Source: Propioniciclava flava
Lineage (GTDB): Bacteria > Actinomycetota > Actinomycetes > Propionibacteriales > Propionibacteriaceae
NCBI RefSeq assembly: GCF_004126535.1
Contig: NZ_PPCV01000003.1
Location: forward strand, 186,001 to 250,000
DNA: 64,000 nt
Reading direction: 5' to 3'
The notes under the pieces are model-generated. The model had not been told where the DNA came from. It made no database searches and saw nothing but the letters and a program-made list of their open reading frames with translations. The translations under genes and the position numbers were made by a program. This document shows, piece by piece, positions 46,301 to 54,355 of this stretch (positions are counted from its first letter, which is position 1; each line of letters begins with the position of its first letter).

Positions 46301-47993
46301 GTTCTCCACCGTCTCCCGCGACGGCCTCGCCTCAAGCGCCGCGACCGCGACGCCGCTTTGGTGGGTGGCCGCCGAGGATGCAGGCCGCGTCCGGGATGCT
46401 CTCGGCGTCGCCTTGCCTGGCGGGTTACCGCAGGCCTTCACCGAACCGGTCGCCGACCCGCTCGCCGACCTCCTCGTGCGCTACGCGCGGACGCATGGGC
46501 CGTTCACGAGTGAGGATGTCGCCGTCCGGCTGGGGCTGGGCCGGTTCGTCGTCGAGTCGACCTACGCCACGCTGGCCGCCGACGGTCGGGTGGTGGCTGG
46601 GGATTTCTCCCCGTTCGGCTGGCAGCGCAGCAACGGCACCGCCGCCGACGGCAACACTCGAGAATGGGTCGATCCGGGCGTCTTGCGCATCATCCGTCGC
46701 CGCTCGGTGGCGGCGTTGCGGGCGGAGGTCGAGCCCGTTGAAGCAACGGCTTTTGCCCGCTTCGTGCCGTCGTGGCAGGGCGTGGGTGGGCGCTATCGCG
46801 GGGTGGACGGCGTCCTGCGGGCCGTCGAGCAACTCGCGGGAGTTCCCCTGCCGGCCTCGGCCTGGGAGACGCTGATTCTGCCCGCGCGCGTCCCGGATTA
46901 CGCTCCCGCGCTGCTGGATGAGTTGTGCGCGGCCGGTGAGCTCACCTGGCGTGGGGAGGGGGCGCTGACGGCGTCCGACGGCTGGATCAGCCTGTGGCCA
47001 GCCGACCTGGGTGCCCTGGGCGCCCCTGTGGGTGAACCCGACGGCGAGATCGAGGTGGCGCTGTTGGAGGCCCTGCGCGCGGATGGGGCTTCCTTCTTCG
47101 GCCCGCTGGCTTCGGCGCTGGAAGATCCCGCCGGTCACGACGTCGCTGAGGCGCTGTGGGCGCTGGCGTGGAAGGGCTGGGTCACCAACGACACTCTCGC
47201 CCCGGTTCGCGTCCGGCTGGGCGGCGGTGCGACGCCGACGCATCGGACGCGTGCGAGTGCCCCCCGCGGGCGTTACGGGGGGCGTCCGCGCCTGCCGCGC
47301 ACGACGCGCACGGATGGCCCCCGCAGCGTCGGCGGGCGGTGGTCGGCCTTGCCCGCCGGCACAGTCCCCACCGAGGAGCGGTTGGTGCTCACCTCGGAGT
47401 TGCTGCTGGACCGCTACGGCATCGTCACGCGCGGATCGGTGCAAGCCGAGGGTATCGACGGTGGTTTCGCGGGCGTCTACAAGGTGTTCTCGGCATCGGA
47501 GGATGCTGGCCGGTTGCGGCGCGGCTATTTCGTGGAGGGGCTGGGGGCGGCCCAGTTCGCGACCACGGGCGCGATCGACCGGCTGCGGGCGGTGGGATCC
47601 AGCGAGACGACCGGCCGGGCTCGCGCGCCCGAGGCCTTGGTGCTCGCCGCCACCGATCCGGCCAACCCGTATGGTGCCGCGTTGCCGTGGCCGGATGCCG
47701 GTGAGCATCGCCCTGGCCGTAAAGCTGGCGCCTTGGTCGTCATGGACGCGGGCGAACTGATCGTCTACCTGGAACGTGGCGGGCGCACCGCGTTGACGTG
47801 GTCGCGGGACGCCGATGCCCTTCAGCGCGCCGCGTCCACGCTGGCGGACCTGGTGCATGCGGGACGCCTCTCCGGCCTCACCGTGGAGCGTGTGGACGGT
47901 GAACAGGCCCTCGGCTCGCGCGCCCCCTTCGTCGCTGCGCTGCAACGGGCGGGGTTCCACCAGGTCCCCCAAGGTTTGCGTCTCCGTCGCTGA
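43335..47993 (+). CDS. lhr: Lhr-family ATP-dependent helicase
   Basis: A 1552-residue 'large helicase-related' superfamily 2 DNA helicase, the standard actinobacterial length. Residues about 50-500 are the two RecA-like domains: Walker A PTGSGKT (about residue 55), DEVH box, SAT motif, and motif VI QRVGRAGHQ. A winged-helix/Lhr core and a long C-terminal region follow. Homologues in mycobacteria are 3'-5' translocases linked to DNA repair. GTG at 43335 is six bases after CACCCT (leaderless-like). It is separated from the surface protein gene by a 249-base divergent region. Confidence 0.95.
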   Translation: MPDDELNRTDSSGVPARFSEATRAWFTGNFTSPTPAQAGAWDAIAAGHHTLVVAPTGSGKTLAAFLWAIDRLATEPQPETMRRCRVIYISPLKALAVDVQKNLRAPLLGIGHAADRLGLPRPDVSVGVRSGDTPADQRRRFARQPDDILITTPESLYLLLTSQAREALRGVETVILDEVHAVAGTKRGAHLALTLERLDALLVTPAQRIGLSATVRPLDEVARFLAGGRPVTLVDPPAAKQWDLAVQVPVPDMAALAAEPNEDGEAKRPSIWPHVEERIVDLIQTHRSTLVFANSRRLAETLTTRLNEIASQRATGLDPRAHTDQMAPPPHSTGYGTTSYAADAPVEIARAHHGSVSHEQRAHTEEALKQGRLPAVVATSSLELGIDMGAVDLVVQVEAPPSVASGLQRVGRAGHQVGATSEGVFFPKFRGDLVASTVIVERMREGAIEALAVPANPLDVLAQQIVAMVALDDWTVDDLETVLRRAAPFATLTRGVLEAVLDMLAGRYPSEEFAELRPRLVWDRLTGTLSGRRGAQRIAVTSGGTIPDRGLFGVFIAGDGPGRRVGELDEEMVYESRVGDVITLGTSTWRIEDITHDQVLVTPAPGQAARLPFWKGDTLGRPAELGAAVGGFIREVSALPPKAARERLASSGLDAWAADNLLGYLTEQREATGALPTDTTVVVERFTDELGDWRIVIHSPFGARVHAPWALAIGARLRERFGVDASTMHADDGIVLRLPYLGDPDADGGLGSDLPADLLDLILLDPDEVRAVVTDELGGSALFAARFRECAGRALLLPNRRPGKRQALWQQRQRSAQLLEVASQYPGFPIVLEAVRECLQDVFDLPGLVDLMGGVRAREVSVVEVTTPTPSPFASSLLFGYVAHYLYEGDSPLAERRAAALSLDPDLLAELLGTSEGLSLRDLLDPDALTRTESELQHLEAGRRARDADELHDVLRVLGPLSPSELAARSADPLAVPAWLAELEASRRVFSTVSRDGLASSAATATPLWWVAAEDAGRVRDALGVALPGGLPQAFTEPVADPLADLLVRYARTHGPFTSEDVAVRLGLGRFVVESTYATLAADGRVVAGDFSPFGWQRSNGTAADGNTREWVDPGVLRIIRRRSVAALRAEVEPVEATAFARFVPSWQGVGGRYRGVDGVLRAVEQLAGVPLPASAWETLILPARVPDYAPALLDELCAAGELTWRGEGALTASDGWISLWPADLGALGAPVGEPDGEIEVALLEALRADGASFFGPLASALEDPAGHDVAEALWALAWKGWVTNDTLAPVRVRLGGGATPTHRTRASAPRGRYGGRPRLPRTTRTDGPRSVGGRWSALPAGTVPTEERLVLTSELLLDRYGIVTRGSVQAEGIDGGFAGVYKVFSASEDAGRLRRGYFVEGLGAAQFATTGAIDRLRAVGSSETTGRARAPEALVLAATDPANPYGAALPWPDAGEHRPGRKAGALVVMDAGELIVYLERGGRTALTWSRDADALQRAASTLADLVHAGRLSGLTVERVDGEQALGSRAPFVAALQRAGFHQVPQGLRLRR

Positions 47994-48045
47994 CCTGAAC
48001 GAGGCAACGAGCGCCCCGCGCCGTCAGTCAACCGTCGGGCACCGC

Positions 48046-48384
48046 TCAGTGCTGCGCGATGCAGAACTGATTGCCCTGGGGGTCGGCCAGCACAAACCAG
48101 CGGAAGTCGCTGTAGGTGTGCTCGCCGACCAGGGTGGCGCCCGCTGCGATGGCTTCGTCACGTGCCGCGTCAAGATCGGCAGCGGTCAGATCCAGGTGGA
48201 TGCGGTTCTTCCCTGGGGTCGGATCCTCCACCTTCTGCACGGCCACGCGCGGTTCAGTGTCGAGGACGTAGAAGAAGCCGTCGTTGCCCTCGACGACCGC
48301 AGCACCGAGACGTTCGGACCACCAGCGGGCCAGTGGTTCGGGGTCGGCAGAGTCGAAGGTCACCATGCTGAGGGAGAGAGTCAT
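48046..48384 (-). CDS. VOC family protein (glyoxalase/bleomycin-resistance-like)
   Basis: A 112-residue single vicinal-oxygen-chelate domain. The paired beta-alpha-beta-beta-beta modules are visible: VTFDSADPEPLARWWSERLG, then NRIHLDLTAADLDAARDEAI and WFVLADPQGNQFCIAQH, with His and Glu/Gln positions of the metal site only partly kept. Members include glyoxalases, resistance proteins and dioxygenases; a specific role cannot be assigned. The ATG at 48384 is seven bases after TAGCGT (minus strand). Confidence 0.85.
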   Translation of the reverse strand: MTLSLSMVTFDSADPEPLARWWSERLGAAVVEGNDGFFYVLDTEPRVAVQKVEDPTPGKNRIHLDLTAADLDAARDEAIAAGATLVGEHTYSDFRWFVLADPQGNQFCIAQH

Positions 48385-48478
48385 GAGCCACACGCTAGAA
48401 GCAGCGGCTGACAAACTGCCGGCAGAAGCCTCGGCCCGCAACTGAGCGCCCCGCACGTTCACTCCCGAGGATGGGCAC

Positions 48479-49198
48479 ATGACGGTGGAACACCTCGAAC
48501 GCATCCTGGCCCTCACCTGGCCGGGCCTGGAGCGCGACCAGGTCGGTGACTGGCTTCTCCGAGCTGGGCGGGGCGTCACCTCGCGGGCCAACTCCGCGCT
48601 CGTGCTCGGCGATCCGGGACGCCCGCACGAGGACGCCCTGGATGCGGTCGTGTCGTGGTATCGGGCACGAGGGTTGTGTCCCCGGCTGCAGATCGCGGAC
48701 TGCGCGCATCGAGAGGTGGACGCGGCATGCGCGCGTCGGGGCTGGGCAGCGTCGTCATCAGCCTGGGTCATGACACGGTCTGCGGTCCTCGACGCGTCCG
48801 CCGGGGCCCCTCTCCTCGGACGGCAGCGCCCTGCAGCTCTCCCGGACGTGGAGGTGGAGTGGTCGGATGCTCCCCCGTCGACGACTGACCGTGACCGGGC
48901 CGCCGAGCAGACGGCCACGCCCGCGCTGTACGCGACATTGTGCGTCGGGGGCGCCGCCGTGGGCTGGGGTCGGTTGGCGGTGGTCGAAGGATGTGGAGTC
49001 GTCACTGATCTGGAGGTGGAGCCGGACCGGCGCAATCAGGGAGTCGGTGCCGACCTGCTTGAAGCGTTGTGCTGCAAGGCCTCGGAATCAGGCGCCACCC
49101 AGGTGGCGTTACAGGTGCTCGTCAACAACCCGGCCCATCGGCTGTACCGGCGCCTGGGCTTCAGTGAGCACCACGCCTACCACTATCGAACGGGATAG
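48479..49198 (+). CDS. GNAT family N-acetyltransferase
   Basis: A 239-residue acetyltransferase. The GNAT core is in the C-terminal half: VVTDLEVEPDRRNQGVGADLLEAL contains the acetyl-CoA pyrophosphate loop (RNQGVG), followed by LQVLVNNPAHRLYRRLGF. The N-terminal half is a degenerate second GNAT-like domain, so the protein resembles two-domain actinobacterial members. Substrate unknown. The ATG at 48479 has no obvious Shine-Dalgarno. The only plus-strand gene in the immediate vicinity; followed by hairpins. Confidence 0.88.
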   Translation: MTVEHLERILALTWPGLERDQVGDWLLRAGRGVTSRANSALVLGDPGRPHEDALDAVVSWYRARGLCPRLQIADCAHREVDAACARRGWAASSSAWVMTRSAVLDASAGAPLLGRQRPAALPDVEVEWSDAPPSTTDRDRAAEQTATPALYATLCVGGAAVGWGRLAVVEGCGVVTDLEVEPDRRNQGVGADLLEALCCKASESGATQVALQVLVNNPAHRLYRRLGFSEHHAYHYRTG

Positions 49199-49291
49199 GA
49201 AGCGCCCCACCGGGAGGATGTGGAGCGCCACTACTCCCGGCTAACCGGAGGGCGAGCCACCCCGGCAGACCGATCCCACGGGGGGACCGAA

Positions 49292-49320
49292 GCGCCGCCC
49301 CGGACTGACCGGGACGGCGC
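49292..49320 (+). terminator. Strong hairpin downstream of the GNAT gene
   Basis: GCGCCGCCCCGG and CCGGGACGGCGC pair over 12 bp with one mismatch around a 5-base loop; the strongest of a series of hairpins after the acetyltransferase gene. Confidence 0.45.
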
Positions 49321-49523
49321 TGACGGGATCGAAGCCGAGCCGACCCGAACTACTCGGTTCGGGTGAGGCCGACTCTACGATGCCGTCTCTTCATGCACCC
49401 TCTACGAGTGAGGGTAGTGACCGACACGGGTGAAGCGGGGCATCGCACGACGGCGCGCGCCGTGGCACGGGCGTCCACCAGACGGGGAGACGTGAGCTGT
49501 GGTGGGCGATGCGAGCGTCACGC

Positions 49524-49607
49524 TCAGGATTCGGTGACGAGCGGGGCGATCGCCATGGCGACGACGAGTGCGACGACGAGAACGATGAGGAGGGCTGCAA
49601 GAATCAT
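49524..49607 (-). CDS. Possible 27-residue single-helix membrane peptide
   Basis: A short frame starting at ATG 49607 that encodes almost nothing but a membrane helix: MILAALLIVLVVALVV, then AMAIAPLVTES and a stop. Length and composition resemble small one-helix membrane proteins (KdpF-like size), and there is no gene on the other strand to make it a shadow. Against it: no good Shine-Dalgarno, and Val/Ala/Leu-rich frames arise easily in GC-rich DNA. Function unknown. Confidence 0.3.
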   Translation of the reverse strand: MILAALLIVLVVALVVAMAIAPLVTES

Positions 49608-49734
49608 GCTTCAAGGTTCGCGTGCGGGCGCCCCTCTCACATCGGCTCGACGGCTCGATCCTCCTCCTCCCGTCGGTGCAGGGGATCCCCCTCAGAGCCG
49701 TGCTCCGGGAGGATCGCGCGACTAGGCTTCGAGC

Positions 49735-51102
49735 ATGGCCCTGAGCGTCTTCGATCTGTTTTCCGTCGGGATCGGGCCCTCCTCGTCCCACACGGTCGGT
49801 CCGATGCGCGCCGCGGGGCTTTTCCTCGATCTTCTGGGGGACCGCCTCGACGCCGTCGCGCGCGTCCAATGCCGGTTGTACGGCTCCCTGGGCGCGACCG
49901 GCCGCGGGCATGGCACCGACAATGCGGTGATCTTGGGGTTGCTCGGTGAACGCCCTGAGACGGTGGATCCGAGGCGGGTCGCCGACGTTGTCCGGGCCAC
50001 CTACACCGATCGGACGCTGCTGCTCGGTGGGCGTCATCGCATCGACTTCGACCCGGCGACCGACCTGCTGCTCGACGGATCGGTCGAACTACCGGCACAC
50101 CCCAACGGTCTGATCTTGTCCGCCGTTGACGCGGACGGTTCTGCGATCGCCAGCGAGACGTACTACTCGGTGGGGGGTGGCTTCGTCATCACCGGCGACG
50201 CGGCGGCTTCCGATCCTGTCGTCCCCGACGCCGCCGACGTGCCCTACCCGTACTGGACGGCGTCCGACCTGATGGCGATCTGCGACCGGACCGGTCTGTC
50301 GATCGCCCGGGTGGCGCTGGAGAATGAACGCGCCATGCGTCCCGAGGCGGAGATCAGGGCGGGGCTGGCCGAGATCTGGGCGGTGATGCAGGAGTGCGTC
50401 CGCAACGGGGCCGAGACGGAGGGGCGCCTCCCCGGCGGCCTGCGCGTCCTGCGGCGGGCACCTACCCTGCACGCCAAGCTCCTCGCCGAAGGCGACAGCA
50501 CCGACCCGCTGCGTGGGCTGGACTGGATCACGTTCTATGCGCTCGCGGTCAACGAGGAGAACGCTGCCGGGGGGCGCGTCGTCACCGCACCCACCAACGG
50601 CGCGGCGGGGATCGTCCCGGCCGTCCTGCACTACTACTGGCACTTCGTGCCCGGAGCAGACGACAAGGGTGTGGCGACCTTCCTGCTGACTGCGGCCGCC
50701 ATCGGGATGATCTTCAAGAACACCGCGTCCATCTCGGGGGCTGAGGTGGGCTGTCAGGGCGAGGTGGGCTCAGCCTGCTCCATGGCGGCCGCGGGCTTAG
50801 CTGCCGTCCTCGGCGGGACGCCGGAGCAAGTCGAGAACGCCGCCGAGATCGGTATGGAGCACAACCTGGGCCTGACCTGCGATCCCGTGGGGGGTTTGGT
50901 GCAGATCCCGTGCATCGAACGCAACGCGATCGCGTCGGTCAAGGCAGTCGCAGCCGCGCGGACCGCGCTGCGCGGGGACGGCTCGCACATCGTGAGCCTG
51001 GACAACGTCATCGCCACGATGCGCGAGACAGGGCGGGACATGCAGGCCAAGTACAAGGAGACCGCCCAAGGGGGCCTGGCCGTCAACGTCGTGGAGTGCT
51101 GA
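49735..51102 (+). CDS. sdaA: L-serine dehydratase, iron-sulfur type, single chain
   Basis: Deaminates L-serine to pyruvate and ammonia with a 4Fe-4S cluster; 455 residues, the fused (alpha plus beta domain) form. The N-terminus [21 protein letters not shown] is diagnostic. Cluster-region cysteines occur in [12 protein letters not shown] and near [14 protein letters not shown], with [11 protein letters not shown] in between. The ATG at 49735 is six bases after TAGGCT with no Shine-Dalgarno: leaderless. It supplies pyruvate for PFL and competes with CysE for serine. Confidence 0.96.
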   Translation: MALSVFDLFSVGIGPSSSHTVGPMRAAGLFLDLLGDRLDAVARVQCRLYGSLGATGRGHGTDNAVILGLLGERPETVDPRRVADVVRATYTDRTLLLGGRHRIDFDPATDLLLDGSVELPAHPNGLILSAVDADGSAIASETYYSVGGGFVITGDAAASDPVVPDAADVPYPYWTASDLMAICDRTGLSIARVALENERAMRPEAEIRAGLAEIWAVMQECVRNGAETEGRLPGGLRVLRRAPTLHAKLLAEGDSTDPLRGLDWITFYALAVNEENAAGGRVVTAPTNGAAGIVPAVLHYYWHFVPGADDKGVATFLLTAAAIGMIFKNTASISGAEVGCQGEVGSACSMAAAGLAAVLGGTPEQVENAAEIGMEHNLGLTCDPVGGLVQIPCIERNAIASVKAVAAARTALRGDGSHIVSLDNVIATMRETGRDMQAKYKETAQGGLAVNVVEC

Positions 51103-51191
51103 TCGCGCACCACGGCGCACCCCCTGCAGAGCCAGCCCATCGTTATCGATACCGCATCGATTTATACGCTGTTATCGGGCGCACTAGGGCG

Positions 51192-52102
51192 GTGCAGAGG
51201 ATCATCGAGGCGCAACCGGGCCAAGAGGTGCCCTTGTGGATCCAGGACAAGGGCGGCTCCAAGCCCCGCCTGCGCGGGCACATCGTCATCGAGGACCTGC
51301 GCCCTGTGCTGTCACGATCGCGACCCGGCAGGGTGCCAACGGTCCGCAGAACCCCGTCACCCAGTACATGCTGGCCGAAGCGTCCAACTACCTCGCCGAT
51401 CGGCTGCTCGACGACGGCCGCATCGACGACGAGGGCAGGCCCACGATCCCCCGCACGTTGTCGGGCGCGCTGGGACACCAACCGTTCGTGGAGAGCGTCT
51501 TGGGGATGAGCCAACATCAGATGCTGCGGCGCTGGCCGCTGGCCTCCGACTGGTACAACGACGTCATCAACTACGTCCTGCGTCCCGCGCGCTTCGCCTC
51601 GCCCGCCTCCCCGCTCGCTGCCCCACTCGTCGAGTTGGCGAAGGGACCGCTGGGAGGCGTGATCCGCTTCCTGATCGACGAGGCGAATCGGGCCGCGACG
51701 ACCTCGCGCACCCTTCGGGTGGCGGAGGCCCTGCAGACGCTGTGGCCGGACTACCCGCCTGTTCGCCAGGCGCTGAACGCCTATCGTCGCGAGGTCTTGG
51801 AACTGTATGTGCCGATCTACGAGGGGCTCATGGTGACCTACGGCCTCCGGCCCCATCCTGGGGTCGACGTGGCGGCCATCAGCTGGGCGTTCAACGCCTT
51901 GTCCTCGCGCAACATTCTCGAACAGTTGGCTGGTCAAAGCCCCGTGCTGGTGGACACGCACGGGACGCCGTGGACGCTCGCGGCCCACAACTGCCTGCTC
52001 CTCATTGCAGGCTCATGCGCCGGACCCGACGGGCGGCCCCTGTCCCCGCACGACTGCGCGAACCTTCCCCCCGTCGCGCCACTCGACCTGAGCGGCGCCT
52101 GA
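51192..52102 (+). pseudogene. Unknown protein gene with probable one-base frameshift
   Basis: Two frames join into what looks like one protein. From GTG 51192 the frame reads VQRIIEAQPGQEVPLW, IQDKGGSKPRLRGHIVIEDLRPVL with strong G/C third positions up to about 51313, then loses coding character. From about 51311 a frame one base back reads VTIATRQGANGPQNPVTQY and stays well coded to 52102 (helical domain with LASDWYNDVINYVL, YRREVLELYVPIYEGLMVTYGL). A single missing base near 51310-51316 explains this. The family is not recognised; the C-terminal half is all-helical. Alternatively the second part is a separate gene without an evident start. The upstream DNA (51140-51180) is A/T-rich with GTTATCG repeats. 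Confidence 0.5.
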
Positions 52103-52136
52103 CCCGACGCTCACGCTGCCAGGCCAGGCGCACCCC

Positions 52137-54131
52137 TCACAGGTGAAGACCGAGCCGCTCCAACAAAGGCCCCAACTCGGGGTCGCGGCCCCGGAACGCG
52201 CGGTAGGTCTCCAACGGGTCGACCGAGCCGCCGGGCGCGAGCAGGGTGCGCCGGAAGTAGTCGCCGTTCTCCCGCGTTCCACCGCCGTTCTCGGTGAACC
52301 AGGCGACGGCGTCGGCGTCCATCACCTGCGCCCAGGTGTAGCCGTAGTAGCCGGCCGCGTAGCCCGAGCCCCAAATGTGGTTGAAGTAGGCCGAGCGGTA
52401 GCGCGGCGGGACGAGGGCGGAATCAACACCCCATGCGGCGAGCGCCCGCTGCTCGAACGCTTCGACCTCCTCCGCGCTGGTGGGCAACTCGGCCAGTGGT
52501 GTCTGGTGCCACGCCTGGTCGAGCAGCGTCGCCGCCATGATCTCCAGGGTTCCGAAGCCCTGATTGAACGAGGACGCCGCCTCCAGCTTGGCGAGCAGGT
52601 TCGCGGGCAGCACCCGGTCGGGCACCATCGCCCAGAACTCGTTGACCTGGGAGGGGAACTCGACGAAGTCGCGCGGCGTCGACGTGCCCGACAGCGACGG
52701 GTACTTCGTGGTGGCGAACAGTCCGTGCAGGGCGTGCCCGAACTCGTGGAACATCGTGTGGACGCCATCCCACGTGATCGTCGTCGTCGCCGGGGTGTAG
52801 TTGCAGTTGTTGGTGACCACCGGGAGCGACTTGAACACGGTCGTCTCGTTGACCAGCGACGTCATCCATGCGCCGCCCTGCTTGGTGGGGCGGGCCCAGA
52901 AGTCCATGCAGAACAGGCCGATCGGGCTGCCGTCGGCGTCGCGCACCTCGTACACGTCAGCGTCCGGGGTGTGACCGACCAGGTCGGGGCGCGGCTCGAA
53001 GGTGATGCCGTACAGGTCGTGGGCGGCCACGTAGACCGCTTCCAGGACGTGGTGCACGTCGAGGTAGGGAGCCAGTTCCGCCTCATCGATACCGAACTGT
53101 TCCGCGCGGACAACCTCGGCGACGTACTCCCAATCCCAGGGGGCGAACTCGGCGCCCGGTTCGAGCGTGGCGAAGCGCGCGGCCAGGGTGGTTGCGTCCG
53201 CGTCGGCTTGCGCCCGGGCGGCCCGGCCGAGCGGCCCCATGAGCGCGTTGACCGCGTCCGTCGTCTTGGCGCACCCCGAGGAGATGCGCAGCGCCGCGAA
53301 GTTCTCATACCCCAGCAGCGTCGCCTTCTGTGAGCGGGCCCGGGCGATCGCGGCGATGATGCCCCGAGCGTCGTGCTCACCGCCGAGCCCACGGGTGATG
53401 GACGCCTCGTACCACCGCTGCCGCAGGCCGCGGTGGTGCAGCTTGGCCATCAACGGCTGCTGGGAGGTGTTGACCAGTTCGATCCGCCAGGTGCCGTCCC
53501 CGGCATCGATGGCGGCGATTTCTTCCTCGCTGAGGCCGTCCAGTTCGGCGACATCGGTGACCACGATGGCCCCGGCGACGCGCGCCTCCCGGTTGACGCG
53601 CTGGAACTGCGTCCCCAGTTCAGCCAGTTCGGTGTTCAGAGCACGAAGCTGTGCCTGATCGGCCTCATCGAGGGCGACGCCCGCCCGGGTGAAGGACGCC
53701 AGGGTTTCGCTGAGGAGGTAGGCGTCCTCCGCGTCGAGGGTGACCTCGCCCGTCTCGGCGCGCGCCTGCAACGCGAGGAACCGCTCATAGAGGGCGCGAT
53801 CCAGCCAGATCGCATCGGAATGCTGAGCCAGTTTCGGGCTGGATTCCTCATGCAGGGCGTCGAGTTCCGGGGTGCTGTTCGCCATCCACACCGCCGAGAA
53901 CGCCAAGAGGGTGCGCTCCAGCAGCGCGCCGGACGCTTCCCAGGCGTGCAGCACGTTCTCGACGGTCGCGGGTCGGTCGTCGGCCGCCAACGCCGCTAAC
54001 GCCTCACGCTGCTGATCCATCCCGGCGAACAGCGCTTCGCGGTACTCCACAGCGGTCAGGGCCGCGAAATCGGGAAGCTGGAAGGGCAAATGGGAGCGTT
54101 CGGCAAGCGGATTGGCGGCGGAGATCGTCAT
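52137..54131 (-). CDS. M3-family oligopeptidase (peptidyl-dipeptidase Dcp-like)
   Basis: A 664-residue zinc metallopeptidase of family M3 (Dcp / oligopeptidase A / thimet group), acting on small peptides in the cytoplasm. The zinc motif is HEFGH (about residue 459, TMFHEFGHALHGLFA), followed by the third ligand Glu in a downstream helix (DFVEFPSQVNEFW), which matches Dcp closely. Length is normal. The ATG at 54131 is seven bases after TAGGTT (minus strand), without Shine-Dalgarno. Confidence 0.94.
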   Translation of the reverse strand: MTISAANPLAERSHLPFQLPDFAALTAVEYREALFAGMDQQREALAALAADDRPATVENVLHAWEASGALLERTLLAFSAVWMANSTPELDALHEESSPKLAQHSDAIWLDRALYERFLALQARAETGEVTLDAEDAYLLSETLASFTRAGVALDEADQAQLRALNTELAELGTQFQRVNREARVAGAIVVTDVAELDGLSEEEIAAIDAGDGTWRIELVNTSQQPLMAKLHHRGLRQRWYEASITRGLGGEHDARGIIAAIARARSQKATLLGYENFAALRISSGCAKTTDAVNALMGPLGRAARAQADADATTLAARFATLEPGAEFAPWDWEYVAEVVRAEQFGIDEAELAPYLDVHHVLEAVYVAAHDLYGITFEPRPDLVGHTPDADVYEVRDADGSPIGLFCMDFWARPTKQGGAWMTSLVNETTVFKSLPVVTNNCNYTPATTTITWDGVHTMFHEFGHALHGLFATTKYPSLSGTSTPRDFVEFPSQVNEFWAMVPDRVLPANLLAKLEAASSFNQGFGTLEIMAATLLDQAWHQTPLAELPTSAEEVEAFEQRALAAWGVDSALVPPRYRSAYFNHIWGSGYAAGYYGYTWAQVMDADAVAWFTENGGGTRENGDYFRRTLLAPGGSVDPLETYRAFRGRDPELGPLLERLGLHL

Positions 54132-54180
54132 GCGTCCCAACCTACTCGCGCACCCCCCGCGCCACGGCTCTCACCGCTCG

Positions 54181-54258
54181 TCAGGGCACCCGGAGCTCCT
54201 GCACCGGGTCGCGGCGGCTGGCGATGAGTGCGGGGAGCAGCGAGGCGAGGAGCGTGTG
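54181..54258 (-). pseudogene. 3' remnant of a MacB/FtsX-type ABC transporter permease
   Basis: About 25 codons up to a TGA at 54181-54183 read HTLLASLLPALIASRRDPVQ and then ELRVP, the typical end of an FtsX-like ABC permease (last membrane helix, then R-R-DPV-EL-R). No further homologous sequence, and no ATPase gene, is found upstream on this strand: the Ser/Thr kinase gene begins its tail at 54353. A truncated remnant, probably left by a deletion or rearrangement. Confidence 0.55.
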
Positions 54259-54313
54259 GCTCCGAGCGCGCCTTCAAGGGTCCCCGCGCGGAGCGCCGCG
54301 CTCTGCGGCTAGC

Positions 54314-54355
54314 GATCAGGGCGCGCTCGAGTCAGATCAGGGCCCGCTCGAGTCA
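54314..54355. repeat. Tandem 21-bp repeat at the kinase stop codon
   Basis: Two adjacent 21-base units beginning GATCAGGGC and ending CTCGAGTCA differ at one base. The second unit contains the stop codon of the protein kinase gene (54353-54355), so the last bases of the gene are duplicated just downstream, next to the permease remnant. Confidence 0.8.

Larger units (their letters stand above)
49199..49734. other. Long intergenic region before sdaA, hairpin-rich
   Basis: 536 bases without a secure gene. The first 170 hold three hairpins in series: CTCC..CGG / CCG..GAG at about 49234-49251, a 12-bp stem with one mismatch at 49292-49320, and ACCCGAA/TTCGGGT at 49343-49364. The middle holds a possible 27-codon membrane peptide on the minus strand. 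The end carries the sdaA -10 (49723-49728). Confidence 0.45.

Noticed and set aside
49321-49370. tRNA-like T-arm on the minus strand (GGCTTCGATCCCG)
   Set aside because: No acceptor stem, anticodon arm or D arm can be built around it; the motif is part of a hairpin series.
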